Positions 43,764 to 54,961 of a stretch of DNA of 64,000 nt are shown here, piece by piece. Position numbers and translations under genes: made by a program. The notes under the pieces are model-generated. The model made no database searches. It saw only the letters and a list, made by a program, of their open reading frames with translations, and was not told the origin of the DNA. Positions within the stretch are counted from its first letter, which is position 1. Every line of letters starts with the position of its first letter. Source of the stretch: Eutrigla gurnardus (lineage: Eukaryota > Chordata > Actinopteri > Perciformes > Triglidae); the NCBI GenBank assembly GCA_963514095.1, contig OY741273.1, positions 3,062,501 to 3,126,500 of the forward strand. The letters are read 5' to 3'.

Positions 43764-46275
43764 CCTTATGTAGCCACCAGATGTAGCTATGTCCCTAGCG
43801 CCCGCCGGGAACAGCTGGCTTAGGACACGTGTATGTGTGTGTGTGTTAGCGGGGCACAAACAAAGAGAGAGAGGATGCGCGAGCGATATTCGGAGGGACA
43901 GAAAGCGTGCCGTTATCACACGGGCTCGCGTGAATGAACTGGCGTTTATTCCGCGAGACCGGTCTTTTAACTGATAGTAGAGGCTTTCTGAGCTCGCGAA
44001 TATGGCGGAGGTTAGTCGAAAACACTGTTACAGAAATCAACCCAGCGGCGATCACGATCAGCATTCAAATACAGCAGCACATGAACCAACGGACTCGGCG
44101 GTCCGCGATCAGAACTTAAAACACATTAACAAGAATTACAAGCATATCCTACACTATCACTTGTGTCTCTGCCCAGACTGATAGCCTCTTACTGGTATCG
44201 TTGCGTAAGACGATGACGGCGTTCCGTAACGGCGGTGGTTCGTGAGTCCCCGGCGTCAGCGGGGGACGTGATGAGTCGGCTTCGTCCAGACGAGAGCGGA
44301 GCGGGTTTCCTCTCGTCGATCAAACTCAAATAAAGAAAACAGCCCGTGTTTCTTTCTTCCACGGACGGCGATATAATCGCGGCTTGGCGATTTAGTCAGC
44401 TTACTTCAGACAGCGTCTGGTAGCTGGACGGCAGGAACCGGCTTGGTTCCTCTTGTTGCAGCGGTGCGCTGCGGGAGGGGGTCGCCTCCCGTTGCAACGT
44501 GGTGTTGCGCCGGTTGTAGGAAGAGGCCAGAGTAGGAGTCGGAGTAAGAGTGAATAAGAGAGCGTTCTCCGGGCGGCTTCGGTTTATAAAGCTCAGGCCG
44601 CTCCAGGGGACCCCCCGGGGTTCCCTGAAGATGTCAGCCAATAGGATCTGGTTGTGAGGTGTCGCATCTCTCACCTGGGTGAGATGTGAAACTAAAATGG
44701 CGGTGTAGTTTTTATTCCCCTTTGTCCCTTTGTCCTGGCCACATGTGTAGGCTTCTGTAGGCCGCATTGTGTAGTCCTTCTAGTGAGGTCCCAACAAGAG
44801 CATGAGACCAAGTTCATAGTATGAGAGGCACACCTGAGATGTGGTGGCAGAACAATCCCATACTCTGTGGCAACATCAAGCACATCATTAACATCTGTGA
44901 AGGTGATCTCATTATCATCATCACCACTATCATCACTATCATCATCAGGGGGCTGATACATTTTAAATGCTTTTACAAAATTTGAACCATTGTCAGTAAC
45001 AGTAGCTGGGACCTTTGTTGACAATCCATATGGAGAATGAATATGGTCTATCTCGCTAGCGATGACATCATAAGTGTGACTACCTTTAATCCGTTTACAA
45101 GCCAAAGCTGATTTCTCGTGTTTCAAAGTAGTTGGGTTTATCCAATGAGCTGTAACACCTAAGTAGCTCCTGTTTTGGATGGACCAAATGTCTGCTGTGG
45201 TTGAGATGTAGTGTAGCTCCTCATATGCTTTCTTGAGCTCGTATTCCATTTTTGCATACTCTCTCTCCAGGTAGTTGGAGAACGTTTTCCTTCCCATCTG
45301 CCGTGTGCCACCTGTTAAACCAATAATTTAAACATATTAGGTGGATCACAGTCAAAGTAGTATTGTTATACAGAATAGACTTTTATTTTGGCTGAAAATT
45401 ATGCCTTGTCAAAATAAACTCTCATTCTTAAGGATATTCTGGTAATGGAAAGGAAGACAGTCACAGAACAAAACAAAAACTATTTTGGACGCATTAGTGG
45501 GACATGTGCCTGCTTTAGAGAACAGAGTCTCTTTAAGTGTTTGTTTATACAGGAGAGTAGCATGAAGAAGGAGGTTGGGAAGGTAAAAGCAGCCAAAACG
45601 TGTCCAAACACAATTCACCATATTTCAGTTTCATTGTGTCTAAAAATCGATCCTTTCTTGCGTGTGATTGCAAGAGGCGCAGTGAATGACGGTTGCCCTA
45701 GCAACACTTATGTTTTGCTTGCATGCAAGTTCCATTTTATTATTATTATCATTATTATTACCTGTGCACGGCACCATGCTGATGATCTGTCTGAAAGCAG
45801 GGTCCTCCACTGTGGAGATGGGTAGCATGTTTTCCACTACATGAGGGGAAAAAAGACGTGTTTTTATCTGTAAAATGTTACCATTGGACTCTTGGAATAA
45901 TAGCCTGATATTGCTAAAAGAGATCCAAATAAACAATTAAACATACCGTGCTATTGTTTTATCAAGTTGTGCCTGGCTATGGGTCCGTCTTTCAAACTCC
46001 AACCGCTGCTGCTTTGGTGGAGTGGGTGTGTGCTCGCTGCTGTGACTCTCGGTCTCGGACGCTGCTACCTTAGCTGCTAACTTCGTCGAAGCATGCCGCT
46101 TCTCCAGGTGCTTCAGCAGATTGCTGTTGCTGTTGTTCGCCGTAGAAAGCGTTTTTGAACCGGGACACAGTCTACAAGTTACCAAAATGTTGTTTTTCCC
46201 TGTGCTCTCCAGTTGAAAATAATGTGAATACCTCCACGAGGTGAAACTTATTTTCCCCTTCTCGCTCGCCATCAT
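41865..46275 (-). pseudogene. BED-finger hAT transposase, split by a solo LTR
   Basis: Exon 1 (from ATG 46275 to about 45943): MMASEKGKISFTSWRYSHYF and a BED zinc finger (CRLCPG...LLKHLEKRH). Exon 2 (about 45838-45763): VENMLPISTVEDPAFRQII. Exon 3 (about 45312-42580): FSNYLEREYAKMEYELK, STTADIWSIQNRSYLGV, TVTDNGSNFVKAF, then CASHTMNLVS; the LTR lies here; after it KWFTSNPAIKGIYRSA, CTTRWNSFHDAV. Exon 4 (42368-41865): dimerisation region, KNAATPSSAPVERLFSLGSL, stop at 41865. Without the LTR and one AGAG copy the frame runs straight through. No other break was seen in these exons. It moves elements by hAT chemistry. Confidence 0.88.
43040..44796 (-). mobile_element. Solo LTR (1.76 kb), TSD AGAG
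   Basis: On the minus strand it begins TGTTGGGACC and ends TACAACCCCAACA (TG...CA). AGAG is duplicated at 43036-43039 and 44797-44800. A TATA-like box (GCTTTATAAACCG, minus, near 44585) and CpG-rich promoter region precede AT-rich sequence. Simple repeats (TG, GA) sit at 43495-43575 and 43720-43760. The internal part of the retroelement has been lost, as by recombination between two LTRs. Confidence 0.88.
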
Positions 46276-46567
46276 GCCGTGCCCTGCCTGTCCAGTCCTC
46301 TTCAAGGCGCGTGTTTGATTACGTGTGGGAAACTAGAGGGCGACAAGTGCTTTGTTTTTCAATTCAAAATGAAACTTTATTGATCGCTAAAATGTTATGG
46401 GAACTGTGTGCCGTTGTAAAACCTCACCAAAAGGAACGGAGTAACGCAGCGTTTGGTAACGGAAACGGAGTTACTGAATTTAAAAAAAACAACGCATTAC
46501 ATTATTAGTTACTGAATAAAGTAACGGCGCTACTAATAACGCGTTACTACCCAACACTGGTTAGACA

Positions 46568-47300
46568 TCATTGGAAAGCTTAGAAACTACACTTTCAGAA
46601 TCTGTGAATAACTCAAAATGCCTCTGGGGAGACTTGATCCTGGTTTTGACGTGGCTGGTCACACATCATAAGAAAATTGTGAGATAAAAAGAGGTTTTCT
46701 CCAAGAGGAAGTTTTTATTGGCGCTCTCATTTAGAGGACTTAGACTGGGAAAAAGCATGGCTTTTACCTCATAAATACTGTATTCATAACAAAGTAAAGA
46801 AACTCATTTCAAAATTATTCACAAAATATATCTTGTTAACTCCTTAATTTTGAAATTCATTAATGTGGACAGCTCTTGTGTTTTTTGTGGACATGCTTAT
46901 GAAACTTTAAACCATTTGTATTTTGAATGTAATGTCACAATGCAATTTTGGTCAGACTTGGGTTTTGATGTCTTCACACGTTAAGATGTACTGTTTTTTC
47001 CCTAAAAGATGTTATATGTTATTATGAAAATAAGAACAAGTGTCTTCAATATCTAGTTATTCTTTTCATTTTGTTGGGAAATATATTTTATTCATAAGCA
47101 AAAGTTTTCAGCCTCCAAGCCAACCTTTCCTCATTTTTTGATTGAATTTAACTCACTATATAAAGCCCTAGTCCTGGTTAAAAATAAAAAAGAATACACT
47201 TTTTTTTAGATAACTACGAAAAGATATTTGATGTACCCTCTGGCATTTAATGAAATTTAGGATTGCACAGATCATTACATTTTTTTTCTTGTTTTATCTC
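46568..47300 (+). pseudogene. L1-like LINE ORF2 C-terminal fragment
   Basis: Broken plus-strand pieces: ALVFFVDM/CVFCGHAYETLNHLYFEC (the C-X2-C...H...C finger near the end of L1 ORF2), then KIFDVPS-like end near 47240. The pattern resembles the minus-strand copy at 62400-63010. Several stops; 5'-truncated. Confidence 0.55.
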
Positions 47301-47558
47301 TCGTCTTAATTCACCAGTTCGTCTCCATGCTCCTCTTTACGTTTTTTTTCAATCGCTAACAAGCGCTTACCCATACTTCAGATACTTTTTCTAAACTCTT
47401 AACACAGACTCACACCTACAAAACACAGTTGGCCAAATGGATAATTTTCTTCTCAAAAACACATTTTGTTAAATATATACTAACTCTTCATTTCAAAATA
47501 GAACACATCTGTCTCTGCACACACTAACTTTACCAAAACACCGTATGGGTGCCGTTTC

Positions 47559-47622
47559 ATCAATGGAACGGCACCCATCTACCTTCAAACACTGGTCAAA
47601 CCACACGCCCCGAAGCGAGCAC
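47559..47622 (+). repeat. 64-bp L2 LINE fragment
   Basis: TCAATGGAACGGCACCCATC and onward equals 2352-2415 except for two or three bases, then diverges. Isolated piece of the L2 C-terminal coding region. Confidence 0.85.
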
Positions 47623-47739
47623 TTGCCGACTGGGACTTTAAATAAAAGTCTGTGGAAGAGATTCTGCAGATTTATGGCGACCTTAAAAAATAATGTGTCC
47701 TGTGGTTTTTAATATAATAATACTTACTACTTACTTATA

Positions 47740-48018
47740 CTTTCCACCAACACACACTCGCACTCCCTGCGTCTCCAACCCTCAAAAGCCCTGCAGTCAA
47801 TTAGTGCCTGATCAGCGTGTTCCGAACTCCACCACCAGGTGGAGCCATAGCAGTCAGTAATTGGAGCCATCTCTGGGGAATATAGCTCCCTGGGATGGTG
47901 AAGAAGGCGTCCCACTGGGAGAGGGCATCCGCATTGCCATGGCGCTTGCCAACCCTGTGGACAACAGAGAAGTTAAATGCTTGCAGGCTCCAAAAACCAC
48001 CTGGTAACTCTTCCTTAC
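47740..48018 (-). pseudogene. Gypsy RNase H end and LTR piece
   Basis: Minus-strand residues RVGKRHGNADALSQWDAFF (about 47990-47890) are the end of a Gypsy RNase H domain. The following part, 47740-47885, matches the 61565-61725 LTR (GCTATGGCTCCACCTGGTGG and more). The junction RNase H to LTR shows that integrase was deleted in this copy. Confidence 0.6.
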
Positions 48019-48400
48019 TGTTACGCCCCGGCCTAGGGGCAACCTGAGCGCAACATAAAGGTGCTCTACTCCCTTTTTACCAACTCCCCAGCAATGACAA
48101 AAACACGTGGATGCAGTCCAACACAAATTTATTCAAATGGTAGCTTGTTTTCAGGGTGAGCACGGCCAGGGTGAGCACGGCCAACAAAACAACTTATTTA
48201 GAAAACTAGCTTGCCTACCAAAGGAAATAACGAGAAAAGAAAACACAGGCTTCTTACCTGCCTCCCTAACACAAAACAAGAGAAAAGAGGTTCCCAAAAT
48301 AAAATGGCTACTCACCCCTACCTACCTGAACCTCTTCTCTCACCAGTTCCTTGGACTCTGTTGGGGGGAGACAGCTGAACAGCACCTCCCTGGTGTGCCA
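48019..48400 (-). repeat. Gypsy-2 C-terminus and LTR
   Basis: On the minus strand 48400-48308 reads KWHTREVLFSCLPPTESKEL to a stop, which continues the Gypsy integrase left at 55853. The segment then ends GCCTAGGCCGGGGCGTAACA at 48019, a typical Gypsy LTR terminus, with GAATAAATTTG as poly(A) signal. The LTR start is not certain. Confidence 0.55.
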
Positions 48401-48403
48401 CTT

Positions 48404-48436
<33 letters not shown>

Positions 48437-50874
48437 TTTATTTAACCAGGTAAAAAAACTCATTGAGATTTAAAACCTCTTTTCCAAGAGTGACCTGGCC
48501 AAGACGGCAGCACACAAGCAGATCAGTTGCACAACACACAAGACATATAAAATACAATCACACATTTCAGGAAAACATGATTAAACAATGCAATCACACG
48601 ATCCGATTGAGCTCAATTCTCTGTCTATTATAATTGACTTGAATTCCCCCAGAGTTACAAGATGTGTAAGTTTCATATCCTTCTGCACATTGTTCCAGGT
48701 AGACGGGGCAGATAATTTAAAAGCCTTTTTGCCCAGTTCAGTTCTCACTTTCGGGACCTGCATCTGTATAATGTCCTGAGAACGCAGGCCATATCGGCTG
48801 TAGTTTCTACACATGTGTAAACACAAATATGTAGGCAAAAGTCCAAGAACAGATTTATAAATGAAAGTCAGCCAATGAGAGAGTCTACGGACATACAAAG
48901 ATGGACAATGTGCGACGGCATATAAGGAACAGTGATGTACACGGTAGTGGCAACCAGTAATAAAACGCAAAGCACAGTGGTATACAGTATCCAATTTCTT
49001 TAAAAATTGACTAGGAGCGTTCATAAAAAGCAGGTCTCCGTAGTCCAACAAGGGTAAAAAAGTTGTGCTGATCAAGCGTTTTCTGACTTGCAATGAAAAA
49101 CATGATTTATTCCTAAAAAAGAAACCTAATTTCAATTTCAGTTTAGAAACGAGTTTATCAATGTGCAGTTTAAAGGACAGGTTCTCATCAATTAATATGC
49201 CTAGGTATTTATAAGATATGACCATTTCAATTTCAACCCCATGAACAGTTGACAAGCTAGGAAGGTCAGATGGAAGCTGCTTGCCATTTGAAAATAGCAT
49301 GGTCTTTGATTTATCTGCATTCAGCACTAACTTGAGCTGAGTCAAACAGGACTGAACAGTGTCAAAAGCTGACTGCAACAACTCAAGAGATTTTAAAGCT
49401 GAAAAAGCTGAACAGTAAATTACTGTATCATCAGCATAGAAATGGGACACAGCATCAGACAAGTTATCACAGTTATTATTCACATAAATTGTGAACAACA
49501 GGGGCCCTAATATAGAACCTTGAGGCACACCCTTTAGAACAGGGAGGAAAGAAGAAGAAGACCCGGCGGCTTGGACACACTGTGTTCTATCTGATAAATA
49601 ATTAGAGAACCAGTTTACAGCATGATTAGATTAGAAGCCAATCTTGTGGAGTCTATCTGCCAGGATGACATGGTCGACTGTGTCAAACGCCTTTGACAAG
49701 TCTATGAAAAGAGCTGCACAGTATTTTTGGCCATCTAGTGCCTCTATGATGTCGTTTACCACTTTGACAGCAGCAGTTATTGTACTGTGCTGTTTACGAA
49801 AACCAGACTGGTATTGTGAGAGGAGACCATTAGCATCAAGAAAAATTTTAAGTTGTTCACTGACCAATTTTTCTAAAATTTTGGAGAGAACACACAATTT
49901 AGAGATCGGTCTGTAGTTGTTAACTATAGAGGGATCACCACCTTTCAGCAGGGGAAGAACATAGGCAGACTTCCATATTCTCTGGATCTTATTTTCAAAA
50001 AGAGTTAAATTAAAAATATGACACAGAGGTTCTGCTATAAAGTCTGCAGCTGATCTCAAAAAGAAAGGCTCGAGATTGTCAGGTCCGGCAGATTTGCTTA
50101 GATCCAAGTGCAGTAATGCCCTATGGACCTCGACTACATCAAAAGGAGTCAGATCAAATCCTGGAGCCAAAGCATTTATAGGTGGTGATTGCAGGAAAAC
50201 CCCTTGCGCATCAGATTGATGTGAGGACTCAAACAGAGACCGCGAAGAAACAAAATGTTTGTTGAAATAATTAAGAATAGCTGCTTTGTCAGCTAGAATA
50301 TGTGCATCTTTTACTATGCAAGCAGGTAAATTGTCTGTGGTTTCATCCCCAAAAGAAGATTTAACGGTTTTCCAAAACTTCTTAGGATCATTTAGGCTAC
50401 GGGTAGTTTTATCAACATAGAAATCAGACTTAGCCTTTTTAACAAGGAAAGTAAAGCGATTTCTGAGCTGTTTAAATATCAGCCAGTCCTCCTGGGATTT
50501 CGATTTTCTGGCCTTAGCCCAGGCATCCTCCTTTGCTTTAAGGAGACCGGACAACTCAGGGGAGAACCAAGGGTTGTTCCTACCTTTCACTCTAAATTTA
50601 CGGAGAGGGGCATGTTTATTAATAATAATACTAAAAGCATCATAAAAGTACTTCCAGGCCAGCTCTACATCTTTAAAAAGTGAGATCCTGGACCAATTAG
50701 AGTGCCATAGATCATGATGAAAACACTGCTCACAGAAATGTTTATAATCACGTTTAAAGATAATACGTGGCCTTGTTTTTGGGAGCTTAGCTCGTCTAAT
50801 AGTGGCTATAACACAATGATCACTCATATCGTTTGCAAAAATACCAATGTCTGAGTATTTTTGAGGAGAATTAG

Positions 50875-53800
50875 GCAAGGCAAGGCAAGGCAACTTTATT
50901 TGTATAGCACATTTCATACACAAGGCAGACTCAAAGTGCTTCACATCATAAAACAAAGTGAGAAAAAAAAAATAGAAGAATTAAAAGAAAATAATAAATT
51001 TAAAAATGCATTACAGAAATAAAGGAGAATAAAAACATATTTGCAATAATTAAAAACAGTGCAGAAATTAAAAGATTTTGCAGAAAGCTATGGTGAACAT
51101 AAAAGTTTTCAGTCTAGTTTTAAAAGTGGTCAGAGTTGGGGCAAGTCTTACATCTTCAGGAAGTTTATTCCAGCCATTTGTTGCATAGTGACTAAATGAT
51201 GCTCTCCCGTGATTGTTGATTACTCTGGGAATCACTAACAGATTGGTCTCAGAAGATCTTAGTGGTCTAGAAGGCGTATGTAGTGGGAGCATATCAGTGA
51301 TATACTTTGGCCCTAGACCATGTAGTGATTTATATGTGAGCAGGAGGATTTTGAAATCAATCCTCTGACATACAGGGAGCCAATGTAAGGATTTAAGAAT
51401 TGGTGTAATGTGCTCACATTTTTTGGTCTTTGTAAGAACTCTAGCAGCAGCGTTCTGAACAAGCTGTAGCTGCCTGACAGTTTTTTTTCGGAAGACCCGC
51501 AAGGAGACCATTACAGTAGTCTAGCCTACTAGTAATAAAGGCATGTACAAGTTTTTCTAAGTCTTGAGCTGACATGAGCCCTCTAAGTCTTGCTACATTT
51601 TTGAGGTGATAGTAGGCTGATTTTGTTACTGATTTAACGTGACTGTCGAAATGTAAATCAGAATCCATAATAACCCCAAGATTTCTGGCTTTGTTTGAGG
51701 TTTTCAGGGACAGAGAGTGAAGGTGTTGAATTACTTTAAACCTTTCTTTTTTAGCACCAAAAACAATTATCTCAGTTTTGTCCTCATTTAGTTGTAGGAA
51801 GTTTTGGCACATCCAGTCTTTTACTTGCTCAATGCACTGGCACAGAAGATCTATGGGGCGATAGTCGTTTGGTGATAGTGCTACATAGATTTGGGTGTCA
51901 TCGGCATAGCAATGGTGGTCAATGTTATTATTTTGCATGATTTGTCCTAGTGGGAGCATGTAGATGTTGAATAAAGTTGGCCCCAAGATTGAACCTTGGG
52001 GGACTCCACACGTTACATTGGTAGGTTCTGATACAAAGTCGCCAATGGAAACAAAATAGTTCCTATCTTGTAGATATGACTTGAACCAGCTTAAGACTGT
52101 GCCTGAGAGCCCCACCCAGTTTTCCAACCTGTCCAAGAGTATTGAGTGGTCGACACTGTCAAATGCAGCACTGAGGTCTAATAGCATTAATATTGAAGTT
52201 TTGCCACAGTCTGTGTTAAGACGGATGTCATTTACAACTTAATAAGGGCCGTCTCGGTGCTATGAAAAGGTTGAAATCCTGACTGGAAGTTGTTGTGGCA
52301 GCCAGTTGAAGCCAGGAAGTGATTTAGTTGTTGGAGGACAACTTTCTCAATTATTTTACTTATGAAGGGTAGATTTGAAATTGGTCTGTAGTTGTTGATA
52401 ATAGAGGCATCTAGGCTCCGCTTTTTTAGAAGAGGTTTAATGACTGCAGTTTTGAAGGCCTTTGGGAAATTGCCTGATTGAATGGAGTTATTAACTATTT
52501 GCAATACGTCTATTGATAGGCAGTCAAAAACATTCTTAAAAATGTTGGTAGGTAAAGCATCAAGGCAGCAGGTGGATGATTTTAGATTTGTCACCGTTTC
52601 CACTAGAGTTTTAGAGTCTATGGCATTAAAGCTTGCCATGATTGCTGTGTTACTTTTGCCTGAACAGGGTGGTGATCCAACTTTTTTGTCTGAGATATTG
52701 ATGGCGCGTCTGATGCCTTCAATTTTATTAGTATAAAAGAATGCAAACTCATTGCATTTCTGCGTGGAGTAGAGTTTAGCTGGTATTTGTGTTGGGGGGT
52801 TGGTCAGTCTGTCAACAGTTGCAAATAGGGTTTTCGCCTTATTAGTGTTGTTGTTTATGATATTGGAGAAGAATGTTTCTCTCGCACTTTTTAAGACTAA
52901 ATTGTAGGCCCGGAGGCTCTCTTTATAGATGTCATGGTGAATATGAAGTTTAGTACTCCGCCAGAGTCGTTCAGCCTTCCTGCACTCTCTTCTCTGGGCT
53001 GTCACAACAGCAGCTTTTCTCCAGGGTGCCTTTTGCTTACCAGAAATTGTTTTAACCGTAGCAGGTGCAATGACATCTATGACATTCAGAATTTTGGAAT
53101 TAAAGATGTTTACAAGATCATCAGCATGACATGGGTTTAGAGGTGGTAATGAGGAAATGGCATTTTTAAAGAGTACATTGGCATGTTCATTGATGTACCG
53201 CTTTTTGACCTTATTTGATTCTGTTTGTGTGTCAGGAATGAAAGAAATATTAAAGAAAACACAGAAGTGATCAGACAATGAAGGATCAGTCACAAAAACA
53301 TCAGAAACATGGAGACCTTTTGTGATAATCAGGTCCAGGGTGTGTCCCTTAGAATGAGTAGCCTTTTTCACATGTTGAGAAAGGTCGAATGTGTCTAGAA
53401 TATTAAAAAGTTCTTTTGCACCCTTGTCATTCAAATCATCAATATGAAAATTAAAGTCACCAGTTATAACTAGGCAGTCAAAATCAGTAGAGATGCTAGA
53501 CAATAATTCAGTAAAATCATCGAAAAAATTTGACGAATATTTAGGTGGCCTGTAAATAATAACAGGAGAACTCTGGGAGAGCATTTCAACACAGCACAAA
53601 GATATTCGAATGATGGAAAAACACCAAGTGACATCTGTTTCCCCTGAAATGTATTTTTAAATATAGCAGCAACCCCTCCACCTCTTTTCCCAGATCTACA
53701 AACATCAATAAAATTATAGTTGGGGGGTGCTGTCTCAATCAGAATGCTTGTACTGTTATTTTGTTCTAGCCGTGTTTCAGTTAAAAACATAAAATCAAGT

Positions 53801-53935
53801 TTAGAAGTGGTAATAAAATCATTGACTAAAAATAATTTGTTATTAAGAGACCTAACATTTAGCAGACCCATCCTGATGGTGTTACTGACAGGCTTTGAGG
53901 TTGACTTTGATTTTGAGAGAACAGGAATGAGATTG
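50875..53935 (-). mobile_element. LINE-B: L2/CR1-like LINE inserted in LINE-A
   Basis: The 3' end on minus is GTGCTATACAAATAAAG followed by three or four TTGCC units; TTAG occurs at both borders (50871-50874, 53936-53939) as a probable short duplication. The LINE-A endonuclease frame continues on each side. It is slightly 5'-truncated: it starts within the endonuclease. Confidence 0.85.
51068..53900 (-). pseudogene. LINE-B endonuclease-reverse transcriptase
   Basis: Minus-strand: RMGLLNVRSLNNKLFLVND and LTETRLEQ (endonuclease start), KRGGGVAAIF, ITGDFNFHIDD, SDHFCVFF; RT: NNYRPISNLPFISKIIEKVV, FQSGFQPFHSTETAL, LDLSAAFDSVDHSILL, GVPQGSILGPTLFNIYM, CYADDTQIYVAL; C-terminus RLDYCNGLLAGLP and YATNGWNKLPEDVR, stop at 51068. 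Frameshifts near 53600, 52230 and 51480. All RT signature motifs are present, so this copy is moderately young. L2/CR1 group. Confidence 0.85.
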
Positions 53936-54539
53936 TTAGTTAAGAATAAATCAAGAAGAGAGGAATTCTCTGGACATTTAAGGTTTGGGCGGGTTGACCC
54001 GTTCACAATTTGTGTTAAGTTAAAAGAATCACACGTAGATTTAAAACTATCAGAAACAGAGGATAACCAATCCCAGTTCAAATCCCCTGTGAAAAGTATC
54101 TAATTGAAATCTAAAGTCAAAAGCTGTTTATTCAATGATGATAAAGTCTCACTACTAGCAGAGGGTGGTCTATAGCAGCCTACGATGGTGAGAAAGTGGC
54201 CATTTTGAAGCTCCAACTTCAGAGCAAGAAATTCAAATTGACTGCTAAGAGAAAGACATGATTGAACAGCAACATGAAATTTCTGTTTGACATATATTGC
54301 TATGCCACCACCTTTTCTGGGGCGGTCACAGCGATAAACATTGTATCCTTTAATAGCAATGTCTTGTGATGGATTTCTTTAGCCAAGTTTCAGATAAGAC
54401 AAGAATGTCAGTATCAGTAGATTTAACCCAGATTTTAATTCGGTCAAGTTTTGGCAATAGACTTCTAACATTTAGGTGTAAAACACCAAGCCCTGATCTG
54501 GATTTAAAATCAGTTGGAGTACTTAGACAATTTATATCT

Positions 54540-54566
54540 GGGCCAGGGTTGAGTTCAATATTCCCA
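54540..54566 (-). other. 2A-like ribosome-skipping motif
   Basis: Codons for GNIELNPGP, preceded by a hydrophobic run (IFLLLLLS). The 2A consensus is D(V/I)ExNPGP, with the break before the last Pro. Here the first Asp is Asn. Such motifs are known between the N-terminal region and the endonuclease of some CR1-like LINEs. Activity of this Asn form is not known to me. Confidence 0.75.
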
Positions 54567-54961
54567 GACAGTAAAAGCAAAAGAAATATAAGACATTTTT
54601 TCTTCACTGAGAATGTAGGTACTGGTTGAGTAGAATTATGCCTATTCCTTCGACTAATAGGACTTGGTGGATAAGAATGAAACGATAGCAACCAGTCATA
54701 TGCACTAAATAATACAGCAAAGTGAGGCAAAATGGTATCATCAGTACAATGCATGGTCTGGGTGGGACAAAACTTGAAAAAAATAGTATCCCAGCCTGTG
54801 CTTTTTTTGGGAAACCAATAATAAGTAAGAATAAAACAGTCTTCCCCATATTCAATGGGATGCCAACTATTCCCAACCGCTTCAAATTCGCTGATGGTAG
54901 GCAGAGACAAAAAAGCCAGAAGAGCAAACACTACCTTTGCCATGATGAAAATCATTAGTCG

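Larger units (their letters stand above)
41109..46559 (-). mobile_element. hAT transposon (BED type), 8-bp TSD GTTAGACA
   Basis: The left end CAGTGTTGTGCTAGTTACTG and right end GCGTTACTACCCAACACTG are inverted, with many GTTACT words inside both ends. GTTAGACA is duplicated at 41101-41108 and 46560-46567. It carries a multi-exon BED-finger transposase (minus), cut by a solo LTR (43040-44796). Confidence 0.93.
48581..54955 (-). pseudogene. LINE-A endonuclease-reverse transcriptase
   Basis: N-terminal part (54955-54567): hydrophobic MAKVVFALLAFLSLPTISEF, resembling a signal peptide. Then the 2A-like motif; APE endonuclease (LHLNVRSLLPKLD, LVLSETWL, RKGGGIAIYV, LFTGDLNWDW) broken by a frameshift near 54355 and a TAG near 54103. 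LINE-B sits at 50875-53935. After it, SDHCVIA completes the endonuclease; RT follows: SAGPDNLEPFFLRSA, NNYRPISKLCVLSKILEKL, FIDLSKAFDTVDHVIL, GVPQGSILGPLLFTIYVN, FYADDTVIYC. One TAA at about 49630 interrupts the RT. C-terminus ends at 48581. Target-primed reverse transcription enzyme of the CR1/Rex1-like group. Confidence 0.85.

Noticed and set aside
41109..46559. A single composite transposon with the two opposed LTRs as ends
   Set aside because: The LTR copy at 38975 is outside the hAT, and the LTR at 43040 has its own AGAG duplication inside a hAT exon, so these are independent insertions.
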